A DNA stretch of 64,000 bases. Origin: Ruminococcaceae bacterium UBA1375. Lineage in GTDB: Bacteria > Bacillota > Clostridia > Oscillospirales > Ruminococcaceae. A model generated the notes under the pieces. The model was not told the DNA's origin and made no database searches. It worked only from the letters and a program-made list of their open reading frames with translations. Location: assembly GCA_002305795.1 (NCBI GenBank), contig DBRF01000004.1, positions 1 through 64,000 on the forward strand. The letters run 5' to 3'. Made by a program: the position numbers and the translations under genes. This document shows positions 50,186 to 58,707 of this stretch, one piece after another (position 1 is the stretch's first letter; each line of letters opens with the position of its first letter).

Positions 50186-51089
50186 GGGCGTTTTCCTCCT
50201 TCCAACTGTCTTTCCAACGGCGGACTGCAAAATGCCTGCCCATCTTTTCCCCAGCCCACCAGGCTGCGGGAAACAGCAGCAGCAACAGATAACAAACCAT
50301 GCCGCCCCAGTAGGCCAAGCCGGATCCCACTCTCAACCGTGGGAAAAACCGGCAGTCCAGCCCACCGGCCAGCCAGGCCGCCGCCGTCCCGGCAGTGAGC
50401 AAAAGGGTCACGGCAAGTGCCACCCCGTTCCGGCAGCGGAATTTTTCCATCGGCCAACGGGAAGGGCGCTTCCCCAAGCCGTACCCCCGAGCGGTCATGG
50501 AATCCGCAGTGGTAATGCTCTGCTCCAAGGAAGCGGAAAACTGGGAGGACAGCAGCCTTCCCCCGTCCTGAAACCGGCGGGTCAGGCTGCCTTCCTGGGT
50601 GGTGCGGCCCAAGGTGCGCTGGGTGTCCATCCGGCTTTTCATCCGGCGGCGGTACAGGGGAAGGAACCGCAGCAGCATGGTCAAAATCATGGTGATTCCC
50701 GGCAGAAGTCCGCCAAACAGGTCCAGCAGGCCGCTGCGCCCCAGGCTGTTGGCCAAAAGCATCAGCCACACCGCCATGCCCACCGCCATACACCCCGCCG
50801 ACAAGCCGTAAAGCAGGCTTTCCAGGGTCAGGGGCAGGTCGTTGAGATACAGAAATACGGTGTTTCCCCGGCTGTTGAAAAACAGATTCAGCCCGCCCAT
50901 GAGCAGAATCACAGGCAGGCCGAATCCCAATGTGGTTCGGCAGCTTTTGGCTCCCAAAGCCATGCCTTGGCAGAGCAGCCCGGCTCCCAGGGCTGCCGGA
51001 GACAGCACCGGGTGGCAGAGCAGCATCCCCAACAGAAGGACCGGCAAAAAACAGCCCAAACGAGCAATGGGGTGACAGCGTTTCAGCAT
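50166..51089 (-). CDS. ECF transporter T component
   Basis: A 307-residue membrane coupling subunit with hydrophobic helices at both ends and a cytoplasmic helical region between them. The diagnostic A-R-G coupling motif is at Ala200-Arg201-Gly202 (SMTARGYGLGKRP). The start follows AAAGGA by 9 bases. Unlike the shared T subunits of many Firmicutes, this one sits in a dedicated operon with its own A and S parts. Confidence 0.9.
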   Translation of the reverse strand: MLKRCHPIARLGCFLPVLLLGMLLCHPVLSPAALGAGLLCQGMALGAKSCRTTLGFGLPVILLMGGLNLFFNSRGNTVFLYLNDLPLTLESLLYGLSAGCMAVGMAVWLMLLANSLGRSGLLDLFGGLLPGITMILTMLLRFLPLYRRRMKSRMDTQRTLGRTTQEGSLTRRFQDGGRLLSSQFSASLEQSITTADSMTARGYGLGKRPSRWPMEKFRCRNGVALAVTLLLTAGTAAAWLAGGLDCRFFPRLRVGSGLAYWGGMVCYLLLLLFPAAWWAGEKMGRHFAVRRWKDSWKEENAHDLLSL

Positions 51090-51114
51090 ACCAAACCATC
51101 CTTTTCTAATTCTA

Positions 51115-51942
51115 TCATTGGGGGATGCTGTCCCCCGGGGTGACGGTATAGGCGAATTGGATCGCGTCCCCGTCGGTGATCTGTTGGCTCCCCACTCCCT
51201 GGCTGGAAAAATTCCCGTTGAGGTAATACACCCAGCCGCTGGTGGGGCCGCAGTCCATTTCCCCCAGCCCGGCAATTTCCCGAATATAGGGACTGGTGAT
51301 GCCGGTGGAACGGTATTCGATCCCGTTGGCGGCGCAGACTGCCGCAAAGGCGTCCCACACCGTGGCGGTACCGGTAAACTCCCATTGGGCAGCTTCCAGC
51401 AGCATGCCGTCCCCCGGCAGGGACAGTCCCAGCTCTTCTGCATAAGGCAGTGCGTTTTTGCAGGAGATACTGACGGTGACGATGTTGGTCCGAGGGGTGT
51501 CCGCCTGGGAGGTTTGGGAGGACGCCGCCGGTTGAGAGGGGGTGGGAAGCGGGGCGGAAGTTGGTTCTTCCCCAGCGGGTTCGTCGGCGGGAGTTTGGGA
51601 AAGGGTTTCCTCTCCGGAAAAAGAAGCAGCTTGAGAGGAAGCGGAAACCTGCTCTGACGAAGCAGAACCGGCCGCCTCCCCTTCCGGCCGGCTTACGGCA
51701 GAGCTTCCCTCTGCTGTACCGTCACCGCCGGAAGAAACCGGTTCCGTCCATTCCTGGGATTCTTGGGCAAGGCTGCTCCACCCGCTGGCGATTCCGACTT
51801 CCGACGCCAGCCGCTGCTGGCGCTGCTGGGGCGTTTCGATCCGCACGCAGCAAAAGCACACCGCCACCACCCCGGCCAGCACCAGGGCAACGGCTCCCAG
51901 CAGCAGGGCTTTTGCCCGCCTTCCTTTCATCCAGGATTTCAC
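51115..51942 (-). CDS. Membrane-anchored DUF4430 protein (transcobalamin-like beta domain)
   Basis: A 275-residue protein. One membrane helix (about 11-33), a long Ser/Glu/Pro/Thr stalk (about 60-150), then a DUF4430 domain (about 153-268) with TATVWDAFAAVCAANGIEY, MDCGPTSGWVYYLNG and ITDGDAIQFAYT. DUF4430 is the fold of the C-terminal beta domain of animal intrinsic factor and transcobalamin, which closes over the corrinoid. It starts with GTG overlapping the previous stop (GTGA), so it is coupled to the helical-barrel partner. The proposed role is one half of a surface B12-binding clamp. Confidence 0.85.
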   Translation of the reverse strand: MKSWMKGRRAKALLLGAVALVLAGVVAVCFCCVRIETPQQRQQRLASEVGIASGWSSLAQESQEWTEPVSSGGDGTAEGSSAVSRPEGEAAGSASSEQVSASSQAASFSGEETLSQTPADEPAGEEPTSAPLPTPSQPAASSQTSQADTPRTNIVTVSISCKNALPYAEELGLSLPGDGMLLEAAQWEFTGTATVWDAFAAVCAANGIEYRSTGITSPYIREIAGLGEMDCGPTSGWVYYLNGNFSSQGVGSQQITDGDAIQFAYTVTPGDSIPQ

Positions 51943-53216
51943 TTGCGAACCTTCTTTACACCGAATGCTCCAACCCCGGCGGCCAAAGCCAAAGCGGCAA
52001 AGGCTCCGCCCATCCAGGCCAGGCTGTTATCCCCGGTTTCCGGGCTGGCTTCCCCGGCTGCCGGAGCAGATTCTGCCCCGTTGTCACTGCCGGTGGAACC
52101 ATTCCCGTCCACCGCAACATCTGTGTCGGAATCGGTTCCGGTGGTGGGATCGGAGGTGGTGCTTTCCGGCGGCAGGGTGGGTTCTGCGGGCTGATCTTCC
52201 CCTTCTCCCGACTGGTCAGGGTCTTCCCCCGGCTGGCTGTCCAGCACAGCGGCGTAGGTCAGCAACCCTTCCAAGGCGTCGGCAGTGGCCATGGTGTTGG
52301 GGGTGCGGTTGTCCATGTAACCGAAAGCGCCGCTTTCCGACACAAAGTAACGGTCCATCAAAGCCTGGTAGGTCTGGGCCATCTCTTGCTGGGAATACCG
52401 ACCGGAAGCCGCCAAATCTGCCATGGCGGACAGGGCCAAACCGGTGGAATCGGCGTTGCTGTCGGTGCTGTACACAAAATCGGAGAAATAGCTTCCGTCT
52501 TCCTGACGGAGGGAGTCCACCAAGGTCATGGCGTGTTCCACCGCCTGGTCCAGCTGGGCGTTGTCCCCGCTGTAGGCTAAGGCTCCTTTCACCATCACGG
52601 TGTTGGTGTCCACACTGCATCCCCAGTAGTCAAAAGCCTGCTCTTCTTGGTTGTAGTAGGTCATCAATCCGGCCACCAGATTGTCCCGGAGGGTCTGGGA
52701 GCAGCCCAGGGCTTCGGCGCACCAAAGGGAACGGGCAATATTATAGGGATTGTCTTTGGCAATAAATTCAGGGGTGCCCAGGGTTTCCGCCGCCTGAACC
52801 ATCTGTGCGGACAATTCTGCGTCCCCCGTTTCTTCTGCCAGCCAGGCGGCGCCTAAGGTGCCTACCAGGCTGAGGCTGGCCACCGGGTCGTAGTTTTGGT
52901 CATACCCTTGGTACACTGCCCCGCCGTAGGTCGTTAGTTCCTGCTCAGCTAAAGTGAGGTAATCCTCCACAATCTCTGCGGCCTGGGGCAGTCCGCTGCG
53001 GTACAGCAGCTGCACGGTGGCCAAATCGCTGGCGGAATAGCCGGTGGAACGGTAGTTTTCCGTGAGGTATTCCGCTGCGGCTGCGGCAGTTTGTTCCACC
53101 TGGGAAGCCGTGACCGGCTCCTGGGCGCTGACTCCGGTGACCAATGCCCCGGCAACCAGCATTCCCGCCGCCAGCAAAGCGCTCAAACAGCGGATGATTT
53201 TGTGTTGTTGTTTCAT
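51939..53216 (-). CDS. Wall-anchored alpha-helical repeat protein, candidate intrinsic-factor-like alpha domain
   Basis: A 425-residue exported protein. It has a signal peptide (about 1-31), an all-helical domain (about 35-325) with prenyltransferase/squalene-cyclase-like repeats (ASVDTNTVMVKGALAYSG-type, NADSTGLALSAMADLA, PNTMATADALEGLLTYA), a Pro/Thr/Glu/Asp stalk (about 330-388), a sortase-type signal SPETGD, a membrane helix and KKVRK. The barrel type matches the alpha domain of intrinsic factor. It is first in the operon, directly controlled by the cobalamin riboswitch. The start follows AAAGGAG. Confidence 0.8.
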   Translation of the reverse strand: MKQQHKIIRCLSALLAAGMLVAGALVTGVSAQEPVTASQVEQTAAAAAEYLTENYRSTGYSASDLATVQLLYRSGLPQAAEIVEDYLTLAEQELTTYGGAVYQGYDQNYDPVASLSLVGTLGAAWLAEETGDAELSAQMVQAAETLGTPEFIAKDNPYNIARSLWCAEALGCSQTLRDNLVAGLMTYYNQEEQAFDYWGCSVDTNTVMVKGALAYSGDNAQLDQAVEHAMTLVDSLRQEDGSYFSDFVYSTDSNADSTGLALSAMADLAASGRYSQQEMAQTYQALMDRYFVSESGAFGYMDNRTPNTMATADALEGLLTYAAVLDSQPGEDPDQSGEGEDQPAEPTLPPESTTSDPTTGTDSDTDVAVDGNGSTGSDNGAESAPAAGEASPETGDNSLAWMGGAFAALALAAGVGAFGVKKVRK

Positions 53217-53249
53217 TTTGTTTGCTCCTTTCTTGGGTTTGGACAGGAA

Positions 53250-53279
53250 CAAAAAACCCCTCACCTTTTGAGTGAGGGG
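53250..53279 (-). terminator. Riboswitch-controlled terminator
   Basis: CCCCTCAC/GTGAGGGG (8 bp) followed on the minus strand by TTTTTTG, just 15-20 bases before the ribosome site. It is the expression platform of the cobalamin riboswitch. Confidence 0.85.
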
Positions 53280-53384
53280 CTCTGATTATTACAGCTTCTG
53301 CCTGGCCCGGCGCGCACTGCTCCCCCGGACCGGCAAACAGTCTGTCCCCGGAGAACGCCTCACCGAATCCTCCGAAGCAGGCAG

Positions 53385-53545
53385 TTTGGGCAGATATCCT
53401 GACTTGACGGTTTCTTCCTCCCCCTCCGCCTTCCCGGTTCCAAACAAACCAGTGGCATTTTTGAGGGTTTGTCGCCGCATACAGTAGGTGCAAGCTGTCA
53501 CGGATTCTCACCGTGTTCCCTTTTCAGGAGCGAAGAAGCAACTTC
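53385..53545 (-). promoter_or_regulatory. Cobalamin (adenosylcobalamin-class) riboswitch
   Basis: On the minus strand in order: AAAAGGGAA, GGTGAGAATCC (53502-53512), CTACTGT, the conserved GCCACTG box (53450-53456), GGGAAGGCGG, and a closing arm GTCAGGATATCTGCC (about 53388-53402). These are the hallmark blocks of the B12-box family. It controls the surface protein-ECF operon. Confidence 0.93.
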
Positions 53546-53583
53546 AACGCCCCACCCAAACTGCTGACGCTTGTCCAGGTTGG

Positions 53584-53612
53584 ATTATACCATATTCCCC
53601 CATGCCGGTCAA
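53584..53612 (-). promoter_or_regulatory. Promoter of the riboswitch-ECF operon
   Basis: TTGACC, 17 bases, TATAAT on the minus strand. Confidence 0.8.
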
Positions 53613-53614
53613 CC

Positions 53615-53643
53615 TTGCGCCCCTGTTCACGGCGTGCTATAAT
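53615..53643 (+). promoter_or_regulatory. Promoter of the DUF436 gene
   Basis: TTGCGC, 17 bases, TATAAT on the plus strand, back to back with the ECF operon promoter. The leader 53644-53789 contains hairpins AATGATTT/AAATCATT, TGGCCGGC/GCCGGCCA and TTTGC/GCAAA. Confidence 0.65.
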
Positions 53644-53789
53644 GATTTTCAAAGGAAATCATTATGGTTCCCCTCTTGGCCGGCACAATGCACGGCCGGC
53701 CATTTGCTTCGCAAAAACCGAGAGAAACCCAACAGATGTTTTACGGTATCATAAAATGACAGCAAAATTCCGGATCGGAGGAATGCAGT

Positions 53790-54347
53790 ATGGAATTGTT
53801 AGAAACCTTGACCCAGCAGGCAAAAGAGGCTATGACCCGGCTTTTGGAGCAGGCTCACACCAAGCCGGGACAAATTGTGGTGGTCGGCTGTTCCTCCAGC
53901 GAAGCGGGGGGCTACCGCATCGGCTCCCACTCCGCCCTGGAACTGGCCCAAGCCATCTTTGACGGCTTGTATCCGGTGGTGCAGCAGCACGGGATGTACC
54001 TGGCGGCGCAATGCTGCGAGCATTTGAACCGTGCTTTGATTGTGGAAGAAGAATGTATGGAACGCTACGGTTTGGAGCAGGTCAATGCGGTTCCCCAGCC
54101 CAAAGCAGGGGGCAGCTTTGCCACCACGGCCTGGGCCCGGTTTGCCCATCCGGTAGCAGTGGAAAAGATCCAGGCCCACTGCGGCATGGACATCGGCGAC
54201 ACTCTGATCGGAATGCACTTAAAGCCGGTTGCCGTACCTCTGCGGCTGGAGCTGGATCACATCGGGCAGGCCCATCTGGTCTGCGCCCGCACCCGTGTGA
54301 AATTCACCGGCGGCAGCCGTGCAGTGTACCAGGAAGATTTGATGTAA
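53790..54347 (+). CDS. DUF436 / TIGR01440-family protein
   Basis: A 185-residue cytoplasmic protein of the DUF436 family, function unknown. Family features: GQIVVVGCSSSEAGGYRIGSHSALELA, HGMYLAAQCCEHLNRALIVE and GIDIGDTLIGMHLKPVAVPLR-like sequence. The start follows GGAGG by 8 bases. It is divergent from the B12 operon, with no evidence of a functional link. Confidence 0.88.
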   Translation: MELLETLTQQAKEAMTRLLEQAHTKPGQIVVVGCSSSEAGGYRIGSHSALELAQAIFDGLYPVVQQHGMYLAAQCCEHLNRALIVEEECMERYGLEQVNAVPQPKAGGSFATTAWARFAHPVAVEKIQAHCGMDIGDTLIGMHLKPVAVPLRLELDHIGQAHLVCARTRVKFTGGSRAVYQEDLM

Positions 54348-54493
54348 CCAAAACCAGCAGCAGAAAACTCCCCTGTTTGGCCGCAGTGGAGGCTGGAAAG
54401 ATGCCCTGTTTTGGCAAAACAGGCGGGTATTTTCGCTGTGACTTCGCTCTGAGCGGCAGTTTTCCAAACTACCTGCCATTCCATTGACGCAAA

Positions 54494-54550
54494 ATACTCC
54501 AGCGGTTGGGATTGAACCCCTTCCGCTGGAGTATCTTTTTCTTTGTTGGG
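54494..54550. terminator. Bidirectional terminator between DUF436 and GH43 genes
   Basis: ATACTCCAGCGG/CCGCTGGAGTAT (12 bp), with CTTTTTC on the plus strand and TTTTGCG on the minus. A smaller CCTGTTTT/AAAACAGG hairpin lies upstream at 54404-54422. Confidence 0.82.
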
Positions 54551-54558
54551 ATTTTTGC

Positions 54559-55989
54559 TTATTCCCGCAGCAGCTTGCCCCAAACCGCTTCTCCATCTTG
54601 GGTCAAGCCGGAAAAGCAGATGGTGGGACGGCTGTTTTCCAGATCGTAGCACTTCAGCACCTTGCCGGTGACAGTCTGCTTCTTGCCCTGGAGGGTGAGC
54701 AGCCCCTGCTCCTGCTGATATTCATAGGTCATGGGCTTTTTGTCCATCCAAATGCCGGTGCCGTCCGCCTTTAGGCTGCCGGCTTTTCCCTTTTTGGGAC
54801 GGTCCCCTTTTTCCGGAAAATGGATAAATTCCCAGGTTCCTGGCAGGCAGTCGGCGGGGATGAGCCCCTGATCTTCTCCGGCAAAGTCTTCCGGGCTGAA
54901 CACCGGCCAGCCATGAACAAACACCATTTGCCGGATCATCATAAAATGCTTGGTAAAGCTGGTCTTCCCTTCCCAGGTGTGCCGCTTGGCATAGGCCTTG
55001 GCGCCGTCCCGGACATGGTGGCAGAAGTAGTACCGGCCGGTATCCGGATCAAAGAAGGGGACGCCATGACCGGGGCCTCGGAACCCGCCGTAGGTCCAGT
55101 TGGGGGTGGATGTATCCGCCAAGGGGTCAGAAGCGGTAAACTGGTAGCTTCCCGCCAGCTTCACTCCCATGGTGTCCCCAATCATAGAGCGGCCCTGGTA
55201 ATCCACATAAGGCCCAGTGACGCTGCGGCTTCTGGCCACACGGATGTCATATCCGTCCCCCAGCCAGCCGTAGGACAAAAACAGATAGTAGTATTTTTCC
55301 TCTGGGTTATAAATTACTGCCGCCCCTTCCGGGCCGTCCACGGTGTTGTGGCCTTTCCGTGCCAGCAGGGTGCCCAGGCTCCGGGAGTTGCCGTCCAAAG
55401 GCATCCCGGTTTTGGGGTCCAGCTGTTTGGCAAAAATGCCGCCGAAGAAGGAGCCGTAGATCATGTACTTCTCCCCTTCCGGGGTATCCACAATGTGGGC
55501 GTCAATGGCGTTGGGCAGGGTGTTGTCGGTGTCCCAGGTGTCCATTACCACGCCCCGGTTCACAAAAGGCCCTTCCGGCTTTTGGCTCACAGCCAGCCAG
55601 ATCTTGCTTTCACTGCTGCCGAACCCGCGGGTGGAGGAATAGTACATCCGGTATTCCCCATGGCTGTACTCCACAAAAGGCGCCCAAAAGGTGGGGGTGG
55701 GTTTGCGGTTTCCGTTTTGCTTGGCCTGCTGGATGGATGCCTCCTCCAACACGGTGTCCAGATATTCCCAGTGAACCAAATCCCGGCTGCGGCGGAGGGG
55801 AATGCCCTGTTTTGGCTTGGTCTTGCTGCAACTGGAATCGGTGCTGTAGGAGAGATACCAGCCGGTGACCGGGTCTTTCATCAGGCCGGGGTCATGGCTT
55901 TCAAAGGTGGGATTTTTACTGCGATCGTACACCCCTAATTTCTTCATCGGGGGCTGCTCCGGCAGCGGGAGCTTCTCCAAAGGAGACAT
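54559..55989 (-). CDS. Cytoplasmic GH43 arabinan endo-1,5-alpha-L-arabinosidase-like enzyme
   Basis: A 476-residue glycoside hydrolase without a signal peptide. A five-blade propeller (about 20-340) and C-terminal beta domain match two-domain Abn2-type arabinanases. Proposed catalytic residues are Asp33 (SHDPGL), the pKa modulator Asp163 (NAIDAH) and the acid Glu221 (GPEGAAVIY). It resembles the lipoprotein GH43 next door and would finish arabino-oligosaccharides after import. The start follows AAAGGAAG. Confidence 0.9.
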   Translation of the reverse strand: MSPLEKLPLPEQPPMKKLGVYDRSKNPTFESHDPGLMKDPVTGWYLSYSTDSSCSKTKPKQGIPLRRSRDLVHWEYLDTVLEEASIQQAKQNGNRKPTPTFWAPFVEYSHGEYRMYYSSTRGFGSSESKIWLAVSQKPEGPFVNRGVVMDTWDTDNTLPNAIDAHIVDTPEGEKYMIYGSFFGGIFAKQLDPKTGMPLDGNSRSLGTLLARKGHNTVDGPEGAAVIYNPEEKYYYLFLSYGWLGDGYDIRVARSRSVTGPYVDYQGRSMIGDTMGVKLAGSYQFTASDPLADTSTPNWTYGGFRGPGHGVPFFDPDTGRYYFCHHVRDGAKAYAKRHTWEGKTSFTKHFMMIRQMVFVHGWPVFSPEDFAGEDQGLIPADCLPGTWEFIHFPEKGDRPKKGKAGSLKADGTGIWMDKKPMTYEYQQEQGLLTLQGKKQTVTGKVLKCYDLENSRPTICFSGLTQDGEAVWGKLLRE

Positions 55990-56008
55990 ATAACAAACTT
56001 CCTTTCCG

Positions 56009-56046
56009 GGAAAAAGAATAGCGGCGAAGCCGAAGCTCCGCCGCTC
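56009..56046 (-). terminator. Terminator-like hairpin in the leader of the cytoplasmic GH43 gene
   Basis: AGCGGCG-G-AGC/GCT-T-CGCCGCT with a TTCG loop, followed on the minus strand by ATTCTTTTTC, about 20 bases before the start codon. It may end the upstream gene or attenuate this one. Confidence 0.7.
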
Positions 56047-56094
56047 AGGCGCTCTGTTACAAATTCAGCCTGGCAGCTTTTCAGCTCACGGGCT

Positions 56095-56123
56095 ATTGTA
56101 GCAGAGTCTTTTTTGGGATGCAA
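56095..56123 (-). promoter_or_regulatory. Promoter candidate of the cytoplasmic GH43 gene
   Basis: TTGCAT, 17 bases, TACAAT on the minus strand, directly after the lipoprotein GH43 gene. Confidence 0.6.
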
Positions 56124-56132
56124 GCCGTCAAA

Positions 56133-57707
56133 TTAACAGAATTTGCCCCAATGTGTGATGCCATTATTGTCGATACCGGTGAACACCATGCTGACCTTCC
56201 AGTTCTCAAAGTCCCAGCAGGGCAGGACTTTGGCGTTGATGGTAGTGCCGTTGTCCAGGGTAATCACCAGGCTGCCATTGGATTCATCGTAGGTGTAGTT
56301 GCCCTTTTCCTCTCCGATGGTGGCGGAACCGCCGCCATCTTTATATGCGCCCAACTCACTGTGCACCGAGTACACCATATCGTTCTGCAAGCTGTCAAAC
56401 TGCAGGGTCTCCCAGTTGCCTTCCAGCAGACTGCCGGAAACCACCTGGCCGGCGGCTTCGTTGGGGTACACCATTTCCGGGCTGAGGCAGGGCCAGCCGT
56501 CTACCCAAACCAGCTCCCGCACCGACAGGTAGTGCATATACCAGGTTTCCTGGTTTCCGTTGTCGATGGTCTTGTAACAATCGGCGCCGTCACGAATGTG
56601 GCTGGCAAAGTACCAGGTGCCGGTGGTGTCGTCATAGAAGGGTTCGCCGTGGCCGGGACCGATAAAGCCGTTCCGGCTCCAGGAGGTCATAACTTCCGGC
56701 TGATCCCCGCCGCCGGGACTGGAAGCGGTAAACTGATAGCTGGCGGCCAGCTTGGTGCCGGTAGTGACCTGGCCGGTGGCGGTCATTTCATTGCCAAGGT
56801 AATCCGCATAGGGGCCGGTAATCTCTTCGCTGCGGGCCACCCGGATGTCATAGGTGTCACCTAAATAGCCGTAGCTCAAGAAGAGGTAGTAGTAACCGGT
56901 ATCCTCATTGTAGATCAGGCTGGCGCCTTCCGGACCGTCCAAAGCGTTGCCTTCCCGGCGGGCCAGGAGGGTACCGTAGTAGTCGGTGAGCAGGCCGGAA
57001 GTATCGCTATCCACCGCAGTACCGTCCGCATTGAGTTCCTTCAAATAAATGCCACCGAAGAAGGAGCCGTATACCAAATAAGGGGTGCCGTCTTTGGATT
57101 CGGTGTAGTAGGGGTCAATGCCGTTGGGGCCGCTGCCGGTGGTGTTTTTCCAGGTATCCACTACCAAGCCTCGGTTGGTGAAGGGACCTTCCGGGCTGGA
57201 GGACACCGCCAGATAGATGCGGCTCCGGGCGCTGCCAAAGCTGGATACCGAGTAGTACAGCCGATATTCCCCATTGACATAGCTAATGCTGGGTGCCCAG
57301 AAGCCGGTGTTGTTGCTGCCATCCGCCATGACTCTGGCTTCACTGATGGAAGCATCGTCCAGTGCATGACCAACATATTCCCAATTCACCAAGTCGGTGC
57401 TCCGACGGATCTGAACTCCCATACCACGACTAGGATTTCCGCTCATAGTCGAATCGGTGGAGTAGCAGTAATAGTAATCGCTGTTGGGATCTTTGAAGGT
57501 GGAGGGGTCGTGGACCTCCACGGCGCCGTTGACTTCACGGTCGGTGGTGCCGAAATAGAAGGGGCTGGATTCCGTGACATTCAGGGAAGAAAGGTCGGTG
57601 TCATTGGCTTGATAAACGGTTTTATCGTCGCAGCCGGTAACGGAAAGCAGCATGGCGCCGCTGAGTACCACTGCAACCAGGCCTTTCAGCCAAGTATTAT
57701 GTTTCAT
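56133..57707 (-). CDS. Lipoprotein GH43 arabinanase
   Basis: A 524-residue surface enzyme with lipobox LSVTGC (Cys26). Proposed catalytic residues are Asp67 (VHDPST), Asp198 (NGIDPYY) and Glu260 (DGPEGASLIY), and WAPSISY is conserved. The C-terminal beta domain matches the paralogue encoded downstream. It probably cuts arabinan outside the cell to oligomers for the ABC importer encoded upstream. The start follows GAGG by 6 bases; longer upstream starts were rejected because this site precedes the signal peptide. Confidence 0.92.
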   Translation of the reverse strand: MKHNTWLKGLVAVVLSGAMLLSVTGCDDKTVYQANDTDLSSLNVTESSPFYFGTTDREVNGAVEVHDPSTFKDPNSDYYYCYSTDSTMSGNPSRGMGVQIRRSTDLVNWEYVGHALDDASISEARVMADGSNNTGFWAPSISYVNGEYRLYYSVSSFGSARSRIYLAVSSSPEGPFTNRGLVVDTWKNTTGSGPNGIDPYYTESKDGTPYLVYGSFFGGIYLKELNADGTAVDSDTSGLLTDYYGTLLARREGNALDGPEGASLIYNEDTGYYYLFLSYGYLGDTYDIRVARSEEITGPYADYLGNEMTATGQVTTGTKLAASYQFTASSPGGGDQPEVMTSWSRNGFIGPGHGEPFYDDTTGTWYFASHIRDGADCYKTIDNGNQETWYMHYLSVRELVWVDGWPCLSPEMVYPNEAAGQVVSGSLLEGNWETLQFDSLQNDMVYSVHSELGAYKDGGGSATIGEEKGNYTYDESNGSLVITLDNGTTINAKVLPCWDFENWKVSMVFTGIDNNGITHWGKFC

Positions 57708-57729
57708 ACAATACCTCATTCCTACGTTC

Positions 57730-57778
57730 GGTAAAACAAAACAGCGTATGGGCTGCACTGCGCAAGCTCATACGCTGT
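57730..57778 (-). terminator. Terminator between permease and GH43 genes
   Basis: ACAGCGTATG/CATACGCTGT (10 bp), followed on the minus strand by TTTGTTTT. The GH43 lipoprotein probably depends on read-through, since no promoter was seen after it. Confidence 0.78.
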
Positions 57779-57814
57779 CTGTTCACAGCAGTGCGTCTGC
57801 TGCAATTCGTTTGA

Positions 57815-58693
57815 TTAACCCTTGATACCGCTCAACGCCACGGATTCAATGATGAACCGCTGGAAGACGAAGAACAGGATCAGAGTGGGCAGCATACTAA
57901 ACACAGATGCTGTCATGATTTTGGGGTAGTTTGCCACCGTTGCGTTATCTTCAAAGTACTTCATAATGACCAACTGCAAGGTGTAGAGTCTCTGGGTACG
58001 ACCAACGAAGACCTGAGGTGCAAGGTAGTCGTTCCAGATGCCCATAAACCACAGAATGGCTTGGGTTGCCAAGGAGCCTTTCATCAAAGGCAGGAAGATG
58101 GCATAATAAATCTTGAAGTAACCGCAGCCGTCGATCAACGCCGCTTCCACCAGGGTACTGGGGATACCGGCCAGGTTCTGCCGCAGGAAGAAGATCACGC
58201 TGATGTTGCCCAGAGCGCCGGGCAAGATCAAGGGGAGCAGGGTGTTGAGCAAGCCGACTTTACTGAACATAACATACTGCGGAATCATGATGGATGCAAA
58301 GGGAATCATCATGGTTGCCAGCAAGCACATGAAGAATACGTTCTTTCCGCGGAAGCGAAGTTTTGCAAAAGCAAATGCCGCCAAGGAAGAGGTAAAGCAG
58401 CCGATGATCAGAGTGGGAACCGCAACGATAACGGAGTTGACCACACCATTGTAGAACTGGGAATCACTGAAGATGTCCACATAGTTATGCCATTGCCATT
58501 CTTCGGGAATCAACACGAAGGTGGTAGAAATGGTTTCACGAATGGTCATCAAACTCATGAGGATCATGTAAATAAGGGGGAACACCATGACAATGGCGCC
58601 CAAGAAGAGCAATACCGTGATAATAACGTTTGCTACTTTTGCTTTTGTGCTCAGCACCTCACCGGTGGAGCCGTTACTTTTATCTTTCGCCAC
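57815..58693 (-). CDS. Carbohydrate ABC transporter permease (MalG/AraQ type)
   Basis: A 292-residue permease with six helices and the EAA loop EAALIDGCGYFKIYYAIFLPLMKGSLATQAI. It starts with GTG (58693), 6 bases after GGGGGGAG; a start further upstream would overlap the previous gene. It pairs with the MalF-type permease for arabino-oligosaccharide import. Confidence 0.92.
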   Translation of the reverse strand: MAKDKSNGSTGEVLSTKAKVANVIITVLLFLGAIVMVFPLIYMILMSLMTIRETISTTFVLIPEEWQWHNYVDIFSDSQFYNGVVNSVIVAVPTLIIGCFTSSLAAFAFAKLRFRGKNVFFMCLLATMMIPFASIMIPQYVMFSKVGLLNTLLPLILPGALGNISVIFFLRQNLAGIPSTLVEAALIDGCGYFKIYYAIFLPLMKGSLATQAILWFMGIWNDYLAPQVFVGRTQRLYTLQLVIMKYFEDNATVANYPKIMTASVFSMLPTLILFFVFQRFIIESVALSGIKG

Positions 58694-58707
58694 AGTATAC
58701 TCCCCCC

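Noticed and set aside
54348..54493. Small gene between DUF436 and the GH43 gene
   Set aside because: No open frame with a ribosome site; only hairpins were seen.
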